From a virus, in IMG/VR virus record IMGVR_UViG_3300027741_000172, positions 1-32,365 of that record: a DNA stretch of 32,365 nt, one strand, 5' to 3'. The notes beneath the pieces are model-generated. The model searched no databases, was not told where the DNA came from, and was given only the letters and a program-made list of their open reading frames with translations. The position numbers and the translations under genes were made by a program. Of this stretch, positions 1 through 6,258 are shown one piece after another. Position 1 is the first letter of the stretch. Each line of letters opens with the position of its first letter.

Positions 1-57
1 TCACGGAGCGCATTGAAGTCTAAGGTAGATGCTATCTTAGGTAAGTTCGATTGGTAA
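1..57 (+). CDS. C-terminal end of a truncated upstream gene
   Basis: Frame 1 is open from the window edge and ends at TAA 55-57, giving the last 18 residues of a protein ending ..KSKVDAILGKFDW. The next gene follows 18 bases later behind a good Shine-Dalgarno (SD) sequence, as expected for an operon continuing from the left. The fragment is too short to identify. Confidence 0.6.
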   Translation, partial: SRSALKSKVDAILGKFDW

Positions 58-75
58 TTAAACAAAGGAAATGAT

Positions 76-942
76 ATGAGTGAATCACTAGGAGTAAGTA
101 TGAATCTATTTGCATTGAGCAATGTGGAGTTGCATCCCGATGTATCTAAGAAGTTGGGTCAGGAGTCGATAGGTGACCCACCTACGGATATGTGCAGACT
201 GGTAATGAATCTAGCGATGGCGAATCCATTGTGGCGGTTCGTCGTTACCGATACCCTGAGTGGGCACAAGCCCGTGGGGTTCAGTGTGATTGATAGTGGT
301 GAGACTATTGGCAAGATTGGTAGACAGTATTACCGAGGTGACTTCAAACTATCGCTTACCAACGACCGCATTAGTGATAAGAGAGAACGCACAGAGTCAT
401 ACCGCACAGGAGATGTGGACAAGGCGGTGCTCATGGCGAAGAAGATGTTCTTTCGTCTCAAGCCCAACGAGCGTATCGACAAGGCGTATGACAAGGCGAA
501 GCAAGTGATGAACAACCAAGCGCACGAGAAAAGTAGAGAGCATCGCTACTCCGAGAGGGATACGCAAAACTCTGCGCAAGAATTCATCATGGGTAGTGGC
601 TTTCACTTGTTCTTAGCGCATGTAAACGGACTACCTGAAGCAGAGAAGAAGCCCATGCTAAAGAAGATGGAGCAGACCAAGAAGTTCAAAGATGACATGT
701 TGACTATTGAATCAATCCGTGAAAGGTTTGGTGATAACAAAGCCGCACTTGTTATCAAGGATGAGGGTAAATACTTGGTAAAGATTGGACAAGATGTGCA
801 ACTTTACGATGATAATACGCTCCCCGTAGAGATGCGAGGAAAGCTAGGTATGTTGAAGTTAGTTGAAGCCGAGCACTTTGTATCGGACATAGGGTGTCGT
901 ATCAACGACGAAATCTTTGTAGTATTAACAGAAGGGGCATAA
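76..942 (+). CDS. Hypothetical phage protein, 288 aa
   Basis: The start ATG is preceded by AAAGGAA at 64-70 with good spacing. The protein is soluble, with no signal peptide or membrane segment. It has a basic, helical middle (about residues 95-165, rich in Lys, Arg and Glu) and a more beta-like C-terminal third. I do not recognise a domain. It is co-directional with the small early-type genes that follow, and the next start lies 2 bases after its stop. A role in early takeover or nucleic-acid handling would fit the position but is only a guess. Confidence 0.8.
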   Translation: MSESLGVSMNLFALSNVELHPDVSKKLGQESIGDPPTDMCRLVMNLAMANPLWRFVVTDTLSGHKPVGFSVIDSGETIGKIGRQYYRGDFKLSLTNDRISDKRERTESYRTGDVDKAVLMAKKMFFRLKPNERIDKAYDKAKQVMNNQAHEKSREHRYSERDTQNSAQEFIMGSGFHLFLAHVNGLPEAEKKPMLKKMEQTKKFKDDMLTIESIRERFGDNKAALVIKDEGKYLVKIGQDVQLYDDNTLPVEMRGKLGMLKLVEAEHFVSDIGCRINDEIFVVLTEGA

Positions 943-944
943 CA

Positions 945-1115
945 ATGTTAGATAACAACCAAACAACAGAAATCTATTCACGAACACTCAGGCGCACGGA
1001 CTCTTACTTAACAGTAGAGGGCCCGTATAGAGCAGAGAGTGATTTGCCTACCCTAGCAGGGATAGCAGTAATAGTTTGTCTCACAGCCGTGGGGTTATGG
1101 AGTTGGCTATGCTAG
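945..1115 (+). CDS. Small single-span membrane protein, 56 aa
   Basis: The SD GAAGGGG at 931-937 sits about 7 bases before ATG 945, which makes this start better than the in-frame GTG at 894 inside the previous gene. Residues 1-33 are polar; residues 35-55 (LPTLAGIAVIVCLTAVGLWS region) form one clear transmembrane segment reaching almost to the C-terminus. It overlaps the next gene by 7 bases (ATGCTAG). The function is unknown. Tiny membrane proteins of this kind are common in early phage operons, where some modify the host envelope. Confidence 0.65.
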   Translation: MLDNNQTTEIYSRTLRRTDSYLTVEGPYRAESDLPTLAGIAVIVCLTAVGLWSWLC

Positions 1116-1219
1116 AAACAATTGCATGGGCGGTAATGCTGATGTGCCTTGGTGGTGCAATCGTAGTGATTGTGGGTGTAGCAATATTTATGTTGGGGAG
1201 TGATGATGAAAGACCATGA
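1109..1219 (+). CDS. Tiny membrane protein, 36 aa
   Basis: ATG 1109 overlaps the stop of the preceding membrane-protein gene (ATGCTAG), so it is probably translationally coupled. Residues 4-30 are almost entirely hydrophobic (AVMLMCLGGAIVVIVGVAIF) and would form one membrane helix with a short acidic tail, SDDERP. The next gene starts inside it at 1203. The size and composition suit a real membrane peptide, but there is no recognisable family and the short length keeps confidence moderate. Confidence 0.5.
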   Translation: MLETIAWAVMLMCLGGAIVVIVGVAIFMLGSDDERP

Positions 1220-1373
1220 AATGATTTCTGCGATTACCCTGCGTGATTTCTTTGCTACTCATGCTATGCAAGGGATGTTGTCAGAAAACTCAGGCATCAG
1301 ATATCCAACTGATGAACTTGTAGATTTTGCTTACAAGGTAGCAGACGCAATGTTAAAAGCGAGGGAAGAATGA
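1203..1373 (+). CDS. Small conserved-type phage protein, 56 aa
   Basis: ATG 1203 follows GGGGAG at 1196-1201. A second ATG follows directly, so the true first residue could be either. The protein is soluble. It has the pattern RDFFATHAMQGML followed by a C-terminal helix AYKVADAMLKAREE. That layout (DxFA..AMQ..L then a Y..ADAML.AR helix) recurs in many short phage proteins of unknown role. It overlaps the previous gene by 17 bases and the next by ATGA at 1370-1373, so it lies in the same coupled operon. Confidence 0.65.
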   Translation: MMKDHEMISAITLRDFFATHAMQGMLSENSGIRYPTDELVDFAYKVADAMLKAREE

Positions 1374-1816
1374 GCACCGACCAAGAATACTGGGATGCGT
1401 GTCTGATAAAGACATGGCGCAATGATGGATGCTTTTTGGACGCATTGCAAATGTTTAAAAGCATTACGGGGCGTTTAGTGTTTGGTAGAGAAGAACCACT
1501 ACTGCGCACCCCTCTAGAAGGCGTCCCCCTAAAAATACGAGTGCGTCCGTATGTTGCACAACATTTAGAGAAGATAAGCAGACGACTGTGGGACTACGCA
1601 CCTGAGCATGACGTAGCCCTACTGAAGAAGTTGCAAACCTCTAAATACACAACAACCGAGCAAGCCACTAATCCTGACAAAGAGATGAACAACGAGAGAA
1701 ATAGAACCTTGACCAACAGAAAGCGAATGGCTATGAATTCTTTGCAACGCTCAGTTAGAAACCAAGCGACAGATTGGGGAGTGACTAAGGGCGCAGTGAG
1801 GATAAGAAGGAGATGA
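1370..1816 (+). CDS. Hypothetical phage protein, 148 aa
   Basis: The start overlaps the previous stop (ATGA). The N-terminus (YWDACLIKTWR) is rich in aromatic residues, and the C-terminal 60 residues are strongly basic with many Arg/Asn, which suggests nucleic-acid contact. There are no membrane segments and no recognisable catalytic motif. The gene ends in ATGA with the zinc-ribbon gene that follows, and its last bases carry that gene's SD (AAGGAG at 1807-1812). The function is unknown. Confidence 0.7.
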   Translation: MSTDQEYWDACLIKTWRNDGCFLDALQMFKSITGRLVFGREEPLLRTPLEGVPLKIRVRPYVAQHLEKISRRLWDYAPEHDVALLKKLQTSKYTTTEQATNPDKEMNNERNRTLTNRKRMAMNSLQRSVRNQATDWGVTKGAVRIRRR

Positions 1817-2058
1817 AGTGCCCGACATGCGGTGCATGGACACTAGTAAAGCAAACAACAACATCGCCCACATTTGGGCATATACGAAGGAGAGAATGTG
1901 CAAACGAACACAGATTTACAACCAAAGAAGTCGCTATCCCGCAAGAGGAAATCGACGAAGAGAGACGAAACCATCTCGCTAATAATAAAAAACGACTGGA
2001 ATCCATTCGAGCGAGCCGACCCAAAAGTGTTAGAAAAAATAAAGCGAAAATTTACTAA
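1813..2058 (+). CDS. Zinc-ribbon protein, 81 aa (NrdR N-terminal-like)
   Basis: Residues 3-6 (CPTC) and the C29/H33 pair within RRRECANEHRFTT form a zinc-ribbon signature. The RRREC..HRFTT stretch resembles the ribbon of NrdR-type regulators, which is CPxC followed by RRRECxxCxxRFTT. Here the last ligand is His rather than Cys. The remaining 45 residues are charged and helical, and there is no ATP-cone domain, so it is not a full NrdR. It may be a small DNA-binding or regulatory protein. It starts by ATGA overlap behind AAGGAG, and an out-of-frame gene very likely overlaps its 3' half. Confidence 0.7.
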   Translation: MKCPTCGAWTLVKQTTTSPTFGHIRRRECANEHRFTTKEVAIPQEEIDEERRNHLANNKKRLESIRASRPKSVRKNKAKIY

Positions 2059-2086
2059 GAATGATTTTAAGGATGCACTGCTATGA
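1898..2086 (+). CDS. Candidate overlapping gene, 62 aa basic protein
   Basis: This frame is +1 relative to the zinc-ribbon gene and shares 161 bases with it. It begins at GTG 1898 behind a strong SD (AAGGAGA 1887-1893, 4-base gap). It ends at TGA 2084-2086, forming the ATGA overlap with the next gene that is typical of this operon. The product is very basic at first (KKSLSRKRKSTKR), then has NPFERADPKVLEKIKRKF and an acidic end. An upstream TTG at 1874 has no SD. The alternative is a chance open frame, since the SD bases are also Arg/Glu codons of the zinc ribbon. Confidence 0.4.
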   Translation: MQTNTDLQPKKSLSRKRKSTKRDETISLIIKNDWNPFERADPKVLEKIKRKFTKNDFKDALL

Positions 2087-2286
2087 CAACAGGAATTGAA
2101 GAGTTAAAACCAATAACAAAACGCAAGGGTAGGGGTCTTGGTAAGAAGCCCGCACTCTATTGCACGAGCTTGCGTCTACCAAAGGATGTGATGGATTACT
2201 TCAACACAAACTATGCGTATACAAAGCAAGCCAAGATGAGAGAAGTTCTTACTGAATTCGTTAAACAACAAACCAACAGGAGTTAA
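2083..2286 (+). CDS. Ribbon-helix-helix-like DNA-binding protein, 67 aa
   Basis: AAGGA at 2069-2073 precedes the ATG. Residues about 27-62 (TSLRLPKDVMDYFNTN, then KQAKMREVLTEFV) match the beta-strand plus two-helix pattern of BrnA/MetJ-type ribbon-helix-helix proteins, in which a short strand S.RLP.DV.dyF is followed by a helix with a Lys/Arg-rich turn. The N-terminal 25 residues are basic and probably flexible. No partner toxin gene (such as BrnT) is adjacent, so a regulator role is more likely than an antitoxin. It is one of the candidates to bind the palindromic promoters at 2971 and 9493. Confidence 0.6.
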   Translation: MTTGIEELKPITKRKGRGLGKKPALYCTSLRLPKDVMDYFNTNYAYTKQAKMREVLTEFVKQQTNRS

Positions 2287-2289
2287 CAC

Positions 2290-2769
2290 ATGGCTACAGC
2301 CACAAAACCAAACAAGTCACAACAAATCCGTGCCTACATTGCTAAGCACCCGACTGCGAAAGCACGAGAGGTAGCAGACGCACTGAAGCTGATACCGCAG
2401 TATGTGCATCAGGTAGTCCACAAAATGAAGGGTGATGCCAAGATACCTACCGCAGTAGATACAGTCACGCAGATAACACCCGAGCGCATGAAAGAGTTAG
2501 TGCATCAACACACGAAACCTAAAAAGCGTATGCAGAGTGCTACACCTAGAGACATTGTTTCTACGCATCACACCGACATGGTCAACCATCCTCCGCATTA
2601 CAAAGCAGGTGGAATAGAGACTATCGACTTCATTGAGGCGAAAGAATTAGGCTATCACCTTGGCAATGTTGTGAAATACATAACACGCGCTGACCACAAG
2701 GGCAACAAGTTGGAAGACTTGAAGAAGGCACAGTGGTATCTCAGCCGAGCCATTGAGAAACTGAACTAA
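2290..2769 (+). CDS. Winged-helix + DUF3310 protein, 159 aa (T7 gp1.7-like C-terminus)
   Basis: Two parts are visible. Residues about 8-48 (IRAYIAKHPTAKAREVADAL, then a second helix) look like a winged helix-turn-helix. Residues 97-159 are a clear DUF3310 domain, with NHPPHYK, GIETIDFIEA, GNVVKYITRADHKG and the helix DLKKAQWYLSRAIE. DUF3310 is the C-terminal part of T7 gp1.7, a phage nucleotide kinase acting on dTMP and dGMP; whether this shorter protein is catalytic is not known. It starts 3 bases after the previous stop. It is the last gene before a terminator, so it closes the first + strand operon. Confidence 0.8.
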   Translation: MATATKPNKSQQIRAYIAKHPTAKAREVADALKLIPQYVHQVVHKMKGDAKIPTAVDTVTQITPERMKELVHQHTKPKKRMQSATPRDIVSTHHTDMVNHPPHYKAGGIETIDFIEAKELGYHLGNVVKYITRADHKGNKLEDLKKAQWYLSRAIEKLN

Positions 2770-2828
2770 TCTAAGGGGGTATCGTAAATTGGAGGATGAC
2801 CTAGCCGATAGATGTGACGGTGTCTTTC

Positions 2829-2865
2829 TCAAGCAGAGTCCCCCTTGAGATTTCACTCTGCTTGA
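2829..2865. other. Perfect 11-bp stem-loop in the intergenic region
   Basis: TCAAGCAGAGT (2829-2839) is repeated as its exact reverse complement ACTCTGCTTGA (2855-2865) around a 15-base loop. No T-tract follows, so it is not a standard terminator. Together with a G6...C6 pair (about 2880-2906) and the inverted repeat at 2912-2928, it makes this gap unusually structured. It could be part of a small RNA, an mRNA 3' processing element or a protein site. Confidence 0.55.
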
Positions 2866-2911
2866 ACCTTTAGCGTGACGGGGGGCACGTAATCTATCAA
2901 CCCCCCAACCC

Positions 2912-2928
2912 CCCTAACATTGTTAGGG
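2912..2928. promoter_or_regulatory. 17-bp perfect inverted repeat, possible operator
   Basis: CCCTAACA-T-TGTTAGGG is a perfect 8+1+8 palindrome placed 9 bases before the terminator stem and about 43 bases before the -35 box at 2971. The one-base centre makes it more like a protein-binding dyad than an RNA hairpin, although a 7-bp stem with a 3-base loop is also possible. Confidence 0.4.
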
Positions 2929-2936
2929 TATATCCT

Positions 2937-2959
2937 AGCTACCTATCGGTGGCTTTTTT
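2937..2959 (+). terminator. Rho-independent terminator after the DUF3310 gene
   Basis: AGCTACC (2937-2943), loop TATC, GGTGGCT (2948-2954) form a 7-bp stem with one G-T pair, followed directly by a run of T to 2958. It separates the small early genes from the replication operon, which has its own promoter 12 bases further on. Confidence 0.7.
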
Positions 2960-2970
2960 ATTGTCCGTAG

Positions 2971-2999
2971 TTGACAAAGTCAAATCACTGTGTTAGACT
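2971..2999 (+). promoter_or_regulatory. Sigma70-like promoter with palindromic operator (P1)
   Basis: TTGACA (2971-2976), a 17-base spacer and TAGACT (2994-2999) form a good host sigma70 promoter for the replication operon starting at 3029. The -35 box is the left half of a perfect palindrome, TTGAC-AAA-GTCAA (2971-2983). A near copy lies at 9493, including the flanking AAT and the downstream ACTGACC. This is the layout of a repressor or activator site on a promoter. Confidence 0.75.
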
Positions 3000-3028
3000 G
3001 ACCGCTTGAAAACAAATTCGAGGGTTAG

Positions 3029-3391
3029 ATGGCACAAACTCCTGAGGCCAAGGTCAAGGCCAAAATCAAAGCAATCCTTAAAGCACACGGGGCTTACTAC
3101 GCTATGCCGATTGGCACAGGGTTAGGCAATAGCGGTGTGCCCGACTTCCTTGTGTGTCACAACGGATATTTCTTAGGCGTTGAAGCCAAGGCGGGTAGGG
3201 GTGTTCCTACTGCGCTACAAGAAAAGAACCTACGAGAAATCGACAAAGCTGGCGGTTGGACGCTTGTGATTAACGAAGAATCCTTAGAGAACAAGATTCT
3301 GGAAGCGATATTAGCAAACATGGGGGAAGAGTCCGAATACGACCCACAACAAATACAACCCCCAATAGGCAAGGACGGCAGATACAAATGA
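3029..3391 (+). CDS. VRR-NUC domain nuclease, 120 aa
   Basis: The protein is essentially one VRR-NUC (PD-(D/E)XK) domain. It has an N-terminal helix, GTGLGNSGVPDFLV with D39, GVEAKAG with E52 and K54, and Q64 in the following helix (LQEKNLREI). These are the expected metal-binding and catalytic positions. In phages, standalone VRR-NUC proteins sit beside the DNA polymerase and are thought to process branched or replicative DNA. GAGGG precedes the ATG, and the gene ends in ATGA with the polymerase gene. It is the first gene under the P1 promoter. The acidic, Pro/Gln-rich tail after residue 100 is outside the fold. Confidence 0.88.
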   Translation: MAQTPEAKVKAKIKAILKAHGAYYAMPIGTGLGNSGVPDFLVCHNGYFLGVEAKAGRGVPTALQEKNLREIDKAGGWTLVINEESLENKILEAILANMGEESEYDPQQIQPPIGKDGRYK

Positions 3392-5208
3392 ACATCCTCA
3401 CAATCGACTTTGAAACCTACTACTCTGCCGACCTAGGTTTCGCCAAGCAGACCACTGAGGAGTATGTGCGGGATCAGCGTTTTGAAGTTATCGGTGTTTC
3501 AATACAAGTAAACGATGGTGAACCAGCATGGTTTAGCGGAAGCCGTGAGGACATGCACCAGTTCCTAGACCAATTTGATTGGGACAATTCTCTTGCCCTA
3601 GCCCACAACGCAATGTTTGATGGGGCAATTTTGAACTGGGTCTACGGCATCAAACCCAAGGGTTGGCTTGACACTCTCTCGATGGGGCGTGCATTGCACG
3701 GTACTGAGGTGGGCGGTAGCCTCAAAGTATTAGCTACGCACTACGATGTTGGCATAAAGGGCACAGAGGTAGAGGATGCCAAGGGCCTGCGCCGTGAGGA
3801 CTTTACTCCTACGCATCTAGCCACTTATGGGGAGTATTGCAAGAACGACGTTAAGCTGACCTACTCCATATTCTTGCTTATGAGTAACGACTTCCCCGCA
3901 GCGGAGTTACGTTTAATTGACCTAACCATCCGTATGTTCACTGAACCTACGCTCGAGTTGGATGGGGACTTGCTTGACGAGCACCTACTCCTGATTCAGT
4001 CCACAAAGATTAAGTTGCTTGCCCATTACGATAAAGATGACTTGATGAGCAACCCAAAGTTTGCCCAGTTACTTTTTGCGAATGGCGTTGTGCCCCCGAT
4101 GAAAAAGAGCCCTACTACTGGCAAAGAAACCTATGCCTTCGCTAAGACGGACGAGGGGTTCAAAGAGTTACTTGACCATGTGAACCCAGTTGTACAAACA
4201 TTAGCTACCGCAAGGCTAGGCATGAAGTCTACGATTGAAGAGACACGGACAGAACGATTCATTGGTATTGCTGACAGAGGCACAATGCCCGTCCCGCTTA
4301 GATATTACGCGGCACATACTGGACGATGGGGCGGAGACGACAAACTAAACCTACAAAACCTGCCGAGGGGGTCAATGCTCAAGAGGGCGATCAGAGCCCC
4401 ACAAGGCTACATGATGATTGACTCAGATTCATCACAGATTGAAGCCCGCACACTCGCATGGTTAGCGGGGCAAGACGACTTAGTAAAGGCATTTGAAGAT
4501 GGCGAAGACGTATACAAAATCATGGCATCGGCTATTTATGGCAAGAGAATCGAAGAGATTACAAAGGACGAGCGCTTTGTCGGTAAAACGACGATTCTTG
4601 GAGCGGGCTACGGCATGGGGGCGACAAAGTTTCAAGCGCAACTTAAAAATTTTGGTGTTACGGTTGAGGCTGAAGAAGCACAGCGAATTATCAATACGTA
4701 CCGAAATACATATCCGAAAATTACTCAACTATGGAAAGATGCGGGCTATGCGCTCAAAGCCATACTCCAAGGGCAAATGACTCAGCTAGGTCGGGGCGGT
4801 GTTTTGCAGATTCACGGCAAGCAAGGCGTATACCTACCCAACGAGTTATATATTCGATACCCCAACTTACGTATGTATCAGGCTGAGGACAGCGAGAAGG
4901 CCGAACTTGTATACGACACCAAGAAGGGCAAAGCAGTTATACCCAACCGAATCTATGGCGGTAAGTTAATCGAGAACGTCTGCCAAGCACTAGCCCGAAT
5001 CATCATCGGTGAGCAAATGCTCATGGTTGCTAAGAAATATAAAGTAGTAATGACAGTGCATGATGCGATTGCACTGATTGTCCCGGAGCAGGAAGTTGCG
5101 ACTGCTGTGGAATACGTAGAGTTATGTATGCGGCTACGCCCCAAGTGGGCACAAGAGTTACCTTTAAACTGTGAGGCGGGATATGGAAAAAGCTACGGCG
5201 AGTGTTAA
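3388..5208 (+). CDS. Family A DNA polymerase with 3'-5' exonuclease, 606 aa
   Basis: The N-terminal DnaQ-like proofreading domain shows Exo I D7/E9 (IDFET), Exo II AHNAMFD (N74 to D78) and Exo III Y150-x3-D154. The polymerase domain shows RYYAAHTGRWGG (about 305-316), motif A DSDSSQIEAR (345-354), motif B around K400 to YGMG (408-411) and motif C VHD (557-559). All catalytic residues appear intact. It lacks the 5'-3' nuclease of bacterial Pol I, as is usual for phage replicative enzymes. The start overlaps the VRR-NUC stop (ATGA), and its 3' end overlaps the next gene by 26 bases. It is the main replicase of this phage. Confidence 0.95.
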   Translation: MNILTIDFETYYSADLGFAKQTTEEYVRDQRFEVIGVSIQVNDGEPAWFSGSREDMHQFLDQFDWDNSLALAHNAMFDGAILNWVYGIKPKGWLDTLSMGRALHGTEVGGSLKVLATHYDVGIKGTEVEDAKGLRREDFTPTHLATYGEYCKNDVKLTYSIFLLMSNDFPAAELRLIDLTIRMFTEPTLELDGDLLDEHLLLIQSTKIKLLAHYDKDDLMSNPKFAQLLFANGVVPPMKKSPTTGKETYAFAKTDEGFKELLDHVNPVVQTLATARLGMKSTIEETRTERFIGIADRGTMPVPLRYYAAHTGRWGGDDKLNLQNLPRGSMLKRAIRAPQGYMMIDSDSSQIEARTLAWLAGQDDLVKAFEDGEDVYKIMASAIYGKRIEEITKDERFVGKTTILGAGYGMGATKFQAQLKNFGVTVEAEEAQRIINTYRNTYPKITQLWKDAGYALKAILQGQMTQLGRGGVLQIHGKQGVYLPNELYIRYPNLRMYQAEDSEKAELVYDTKKGKAVIPNRIYGGKLIENVCQALARIIIGEQMLMVAKKYKVVMTVHDAIALIVPEQEVATAVEYVELCMRLRPKWAQELPLNCEAGYGKSYGEC

Positions 5209-5599
5209 GAAGCGTTGCCCTCATTGCGACGCGAAGATGGTTGAGTATCGGCATGTGTTCAACAAAGGTTTGGCGCATGGGTTGTACGAACTATTCTCTG
5301 CGGGCGGTGGCCCTGTTAGTTTGCGTGCTTTGCGTATCACAAGAACACAATGGACTAACTTTCAAAAGCTACGCTACTGGGGTTTGGCTAGTAGAACTAG
5401 GGTAGATGGTGAGTGGACACTAACTGCTAAGGGCTTTGCATTTATTACGCAAGGTATAGGGATACCAAAGTGGGCATGGACTTATCGTGGCGACACAGTA
5501 CGATTTGAAGGTGACACATGTTTCTTCTTGTCGGTACACGAGCCGAAGTATCAGAAGAAAGCCGACTACGCAGATAGCGCAGTAGCGCACGGAGGGTAA
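5183..5599 (+). CDS. Hypothetical protein with CPHC motif, 138 aa
   Basis: ATG 5183 has GAGG (5173-5176) at ideal spacing, so it is preferred over the upstream in-frame GTG 5171. The N-terminus has KRCPHCDAKM (C12, C15), half of a zinc-binding site. Residues about 45-90 (LRALRITRTQWTNFQKLRYW, GEWTLTAKGFAFI) look like a winged helix. The C-terminal part is beta-rich and aromatic. It could bind DNA, but no named family is recognised. It lies inside the replication operon and starts within the polymerase gene. Confidence 0.65.
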   Translation: MEKATASVKKRCPHCDAKMVEYRHVFNKGLAHGLYELFSAGGGPVSLRALRITRTQWTNFQKLRYWGLASRTRVDGEWTLTAKGFAFITQGIGIPKWAWTYRGDTVRFEGDTCFFLSVHEPKYQKKADYADSAVAHGG

Positions 5600-5601
5600 A
5601 C

Positions 5602-5769
5602 ATGATTCTTAACCAAGGACAAATTGCGGGTGGTTTGGCAGAGGAACTGCTAGAAGTGCTACACAAGTATGACGAGACGCTATACACATCTACTGTGATT
5701 GGCGTATTAGAGTTAGTAAAGCGTCAGTTAATTGACGAAGCAATGTGGGGAGAAACAGAAGATGACTAA
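5602..5769 (+). CDS. Small hypothetical acidic protein, 55 aa
   Basis: A strong SD (GGAGGG 5591-5596) precedes ATG 5602, 2 bases after the previous stop. The protein is acidic and predicted helical throughout (GLAEELLEVLHKYDE, then VIGVLELVKRQLIDEAMWGE), with no cysteines or membrane segments. It overlaps the next gene by 8 bases. It looks genuine because of its SD and spacing, but the function is unknown. Confidence 0.6.
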   Translation: MILNQGQIAGGLAEELLEVLHKYDETLYTSTVIGVLELVKRQLIDEAMWGETEDD

Positions 5770-6079
5770 AGAAGATGAAATCATTGAGATGGCTAAACAA
5801 GTGGGTATTCGTGGTCCTGTAATTGACTTTCATAAAAAAGAACTTGAAACTTTTGCCAAACTGGTAGCAGAGAAAGAGCGTGAGCGATTAACTGATGCCG
5901 CAATGAAAGCGGCTGAGAAAGCAGTTGATGTAGCAGTTGCTCTTGAGCGTGAGGCGTGTGCAAAGTTGTTTGAGTTAACAGATTTGAGCGGACTTAAAAG
6001 CGATGTATGGCTTCAAAATTACACAGCAACAATACTTGATGGATACGCCAAAGCAATCAGAGCAAGGGGACAAGCATGA
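5762..6079 (+). CDS. Helical hypothetical phage protein, 105 aa
   Basis: ATG 5762 follows GGGGAGA (5747-5753). An upstream TTG in frame at 5732 lacks such a site. The protein is largely alpha-helical: KELETFAKLVAEKERERL, a central Ala/Glu/Lys coiled-coil-like stretch, ALEREACAKLFEL and a final AKAIRARGQ. The EREACAK...AIRARG arrangement recurs in many small phage proteins with no assigned role. The end overlaps the next start (ATGA). Confidence 0.7.
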   Translation: MTKEDEIIEMAKQVGIRGPVIDFHKKELETFAKLVAEKERERLTDAAMKAAEKAVDVAVALEREACAKLFELTDLSGLKSDVWLQNYTATILDGYAKAIRARGQA

Positions 6080-6258
6080 CTAGTCGCATAGAAATAGAGT
6101 ACGAATTAAAAGCAGAAGAAGATGATGACATCCAAGACTACAAGAAGCCTTGGGTTGGGTTGTCAAACGGAGAAATGATAGAACTTTCAGAAATGAAATT
6201 AGGTAGTTGGGATTTGATTCTTGAAGTTGAAGCCAAATTAAAGGATAAGAACACATGA
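6076..6258 (+). CDS. Small acidic hypothetical protein, 60 aa
   Basis: ATG 6076 overlaps the previous stop, with AGGGGA just upstream. The protein is acidic (EYELKAEEDDD near the N-terminus), with a compact middle (PWVGLSNGEMIELSEMKLG) and an amphipathic C-terminal helix. It ends in ATGA with the next gene. No family is recognised. Overlaps on both sides support it being translated. Confidence 0.6.
   Translation: MTSRIEIEYELKAEEDDDIQDYKKPWVGLSNGEMIELSEMKLGSWDLILEVEAKLKDKNT

Noticed and set aside
1981-1995. Programmed frameshift at the A6 run 1987-1992 joining the zinc-ribbon frame to the overlapping frame
   Set aside because: The overlapping frame is +1, whereas A-run slippage usually gives -1. 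Separate initiation at GTG 1898 with its own SD explains the data better.
2789-2848. 19-residue reading from TTG 2789 (LEDDLADRCDGVFLKQSPP) after the DUF3310 gene
   Set aside because: It is very short, has a TTG start and a poorly placed SD, and its 3' part overlaps the left arm of the stem-loop. It is more likely non-coding.
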